From Monosiga brevicollis MX1 (Eukaryota; Opisthokonta; Choanoflagellata; Craspedida; Salpingoecidae), in the NCBI RefSeq assembly GCF_000002865.3, contig NW_001865069.1, positions 261,555 through 325,554 of the forward strand: DNA of 64,000 nt, written 5' to 3'. A program made the translations under genes and the position numbers. The notes under the pieces are model-generated. The model was given only the letters and a program-made list of their open reading frames with translations. It was not told the DNA's origin and did no database searches. Positions 61,290 to 64,000 of this stretch are shown here, piece after piece. Position 1 is the stretch's first letter; each line of letters opens with the position of its first letter.

Positions 61290-64000
61290 CTATACCACTG
61301 ACTCGCTCAAGTGCTGGTTGGCTCCACGCGCTTCAGTTGGCGATGGAGGGAACACGTTCACGGGCACTGATTCGCTGAGAGAGTAGCTGACAGACGCGCG
61401 AGCTAGTTCCTCATGTCGCAAAGGAGACGCTTGACGTCGTGTAGCATGTGAAGGCAGCGGGCTCGGGGACGTCTCTCCTCGCCCCCCTTGAGGATAGCTA
61501 ATTTCATCGACGACGTCGAGCATTGACTGACGGTTTGATCGCCCACTAGCATATCACGGTAAAACGGCAATCAGCAACAGCTTCGCATTGGCCCAAGCTC
61601 AACGGAGATGAACGACTTACCCAAAGTCTGGGCGCCAAACTTGTGACGAAGTGCGTGAGAAGTTGATGGCCCGAGCCGATCCGCGGCGCTTCGAAACCGC
61701 CTGCGAGCAACAGACCCGTGAGGAAGATGAACGGCCACTGAGTTCCGCAATGACGGGGCGCAAAACTACGATACAACGTTGAGGGTAGAATGGTATGGCA
61801 CAGAAACACGACAAGGCTGCTCACCTGTCCACTTCCGCTGGCCATGTCCTGAAACAAACATCAGTGCGCAAAAAAAAAAAAAAAAAAAAAAAGAGGAACA
61901 AATAAACAAGAGGTACAAGTGAGAAAGGTCCTGGTTTGCACGACCTGTACTTCCGTCAATGCAAGCACAAGGGCGCCCAGCACGACAAGCGCATGCATTC
62001 TGTTTACCTCGAGACGCTGCTGGAGTTTGTGCAGGTTGGCAGCCATCTCGGCCTGCTGTGTTTGCATGGTTTTGATTTGCTGAGCCAAGGCTTGACTATT
62101 GCGGTCGGTGGTGATGGCCCCAGTGCCTCCATTGCCCCGACCATCATCCATCTGCATTCACAATCGCACTGTCAGTCCGCAAGGCTTTTGGGAGCGAGCA
62201 AGACCTCAAAGTCGCAACGCTTCGAAAAGTTGCGTGCTCGCGTGACAACTCACATGATCGTCATTCTTGGGTACCAGACTATGCAGCCAGCGAGGGAAAA
62301 AGGAGCGGTTCCCTGCCACGACCTCCTGCGGCATGGAAAGCTCCAACTCGGCAATAATCGTTGCCAACTCATAGGGGTAGGCGTCACCCTAACCGACAAA
62401 AGAGCAGCAACAACATGAGCCAAGCACCATCAAGCACTCGTGGCGAACTCGGGAGGTTTGGCGAGTGCCCACCAACCTCCTCCTGGTGCACTTGTGCCAT
62501 GTACTCAGACATGCTATAGCAAACGCAGACGGGTCGCAACGTGAGGATTCAGTGCAGAGGCAGGTCTATTGATCAATCTCATCTCCAATAGTATGCGCCG
62601 TAAAGGCAGGGCGGCATGCGATACATACAGGCCAATCAGCAGGTTGAGCATAAAAACGGTGATCAGCACGGAAACCACGAGAAAAAACAGTTTGACGAGA
62701 ACATCATTGTGGGTGCTGGCGTCGTGAAGTTGTGCAAAGAAGAGCTTGATGGGCAGGCGGGGGGGCAGCAGGGGCGCGGCAAGTGAGCACACAAATGAGG
62801 TTGAAGACAAGTCTCGAAATGCACTGTTCACGCTGATGCAGTTTTACCTCCATTTCACTGAGCACAAAAATGCTGTACGAGTTAAGAATGGCGTTGCTGT
62901 AGCTGGTGGAGCTGTCAAACTGCATGGTGTCGCCGTCGCCGGGCGGCTCCACCTCGTCGCCGAAAAAGACATACGAGGCACTCGTCACCGCCACCATCAT
63001 CTACCAAGATTCCAACAAGCGCAAGGGACAGATGAGTGTAGGTGCGCAATACCCGTCAAGACGCGGCTATTCTTGCCGCTGCGATCCGTAAACCTGTTGC
63101 GTTACTCGCTTACCAAAAGGAGCAGAAACAGAAAGGGCATGGAACGCCCAAGGACGCGAAAGACGATGCGCACAAGCGCGCCCGTGGCTGCAAAGGCACG
63201 CAAAAAGTATAGAACTTGCATCCAAAGCAAAAAGATACACACGGCAACCACGTCGTGTGTGCGCTCATATTTGGTCAAGTACAGGATCGTCGACACCACG
63301 GTCAACAATGCCGCCGACGCCTGGGACGCGAAACAAGCACGGAGGTGAGTGAATTACACAAATAGCCCAGAGACCACCCAAACAGAAGGCAGCCTCCTTG
63401 CCAAGCCTTCCCCGCCCCACTTCAACAATGGCAAGGCACCTGAAGCAAGCTCCAGCCATCCGTGAAAAACGCCAGCAGAAAGCTGCGCACGTCACTCGAG
63501 TCCTGACCGAGATGAACCAAGGTAAACGGCAGTTTGAGGGACAAGTGGCGTAGAAGGTAAGCAGTGTGCGCATACAGTCACAGGAAATGCACTTGATGAG
63601 CGCAAAGGGACCATTCACGCACCGCCACGGCAATTTGACGACGTTCGCGAAAGGCTTGCCGCCCCGCAAAAATGCATGATAACAAGCTCAGGGCGCCTGC
63701 GGCGATCCCCCGCGGCGTTGTATACACTTGATCATAATCGCGGCGAAGCTCAGACATCAGAACAGCAAACGCTTGAAAGAGAGCCAAGTACACCATAAAG
63801 AGCAGAAGCTCGTAAAAGAAGAGGCGCCGTGCGTAGCTGTTCCATTTGAAGTCCAAAACCTGTCAACAGAACGCGTCCGCATGAATTTCGGTGTCGTGTA
63901 TAAGCGCTATTAAAAGCCGTGTCTCCTAAGGCACAACCAGCATAGCGGAACAAGTTGATGGGAGGAAGCCGGCTTCAACGGCACCTTGCGCATGATCGTG
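61290..64000 (-). CDS. TRP-superfamily cation channel, C-terminal part (5' end outside window)
   Basis: Only the 3' exons are present. Visible in order: LDFKWNSYARRLFFYELLLF, typical of the pre-S1/S1 junction of TRPA/TRPV-type channels; a second hydrophobic segment with TTPRGIAAGALSLLSC; LLTVVSTILYLTKYERTHDV; an S4-S5-like run (LLWMQVLYFLRAFAATGALV, then LGRSMPFLFLLLLV); a putative pore segment (YSNAILNSYSIFVLSEME); and S6 (KLFFLVVSVLITVFMLNLLI plus GLY), with the NLLIGL signature of TRPA, TRPV and TRPC channels. The C-terminus includes an acidic helix region (YELATIIAELELSMPQEVV), a coiled coil (LAQQIKTMQTQQAEMAANL and HKLQQRLE) and a Ser/Pro-rich tail ending LSESVV. Ankyrin repeats, if any, would be upstream of the window. 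Subfamily is left open; the filter region does not match a standard TRP filter. Confidence 0.85.
61870..61891 (+). repeat. Poly-A run in TRP-type channel intron
   Basis: A run of about 22 A on the plus strand, which is a poly-T tract ahead of the splice acceptor of a short exon (DMASGSGQ) on the coding strand. Confidence 0.85.

Overview
This is nuclear DNA of a intron-rich, GC-rich unicellular eukaryote. The gene set (two-pore K+ channel, TRP-type channel, haspin, BRG1/BRM ATPase with bromodomain, class I myosin, IFT-A subunit, lysosomal-type sulfatase, KEOPS Cgi121) and the compact layout, with many short introns and small intergenic gaps, suggest a holozoan protist. A choanoflagellate close to Monosiga is the best guess from gene content and style; it is an inference, not a species identification. 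I see no bacterial operons, CRISPR arrays, rRNA or tRNA genes, transposons or viral elements.

Layout, left to right: CCDC47-like ER protein (+, 333-3047); C2H2 zinc-finger protein (-, 3745-5039); a gene-poor 2.5 kb stretch; divergent adenylate-kinase-like protein (-, 7596-9802); two-pore K+ channel (-, 10221-11599); a 1.8 kb gap dominated by a long GA microsatellite; eIF1A (+, 13378-13866); BRG1/BRM-type SNF2 ATPase (+, 15061-21604); class I myosin (+, 23819-28570); haspin kinase (-, 29265-32436); AP-1 gamma adaptin (+, 33514-38546); 3-ketodihydrosphingosine reductase (+, 38916-40835); Cgi121/TPRKB (-, 41023-42015); secreted-looking leucine-rich-repeat protein (+, 42481-44806); IFT144/WDR19 (-, 44976-51856); unknown coiled-coil protein (+, 52565-53980); N-acetylglucosamine-6-sulfatase-like enzyme (-, 54249-57151); IK/RED splicing factor (+, 57729-60998); and the 3' part of a TRP-superfamily channel (-, 61290 to beyond the window end).

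From 28 kb onward genes mostly alternate strand, so most intergenic gaps are either short convergent 3' ends (about 170-700 bp) or divergent 5' ends that are candidate two-way promoters. The genes are ordinary housekeeping and signalling genes from unrelated pathways; I see no cluster that acts as one system. Many were rebuilt exon by exon with consistent reading phase (zinc finger, adenylate kinase, K+ channel, SNF2, myosin, haspin, KDSR, TPRKB). The points of interest are therefore within genes: a bromodomain whose acetyl-lysine-reading Asn is Tyr, a haspin with a zinc finger, an adenylate kinase with a remodelled lid, a 6-base start exon in IFT144, a myosin tail built like an RGG box, and expanded clathrin-box-like repeats in gamma adaptin.
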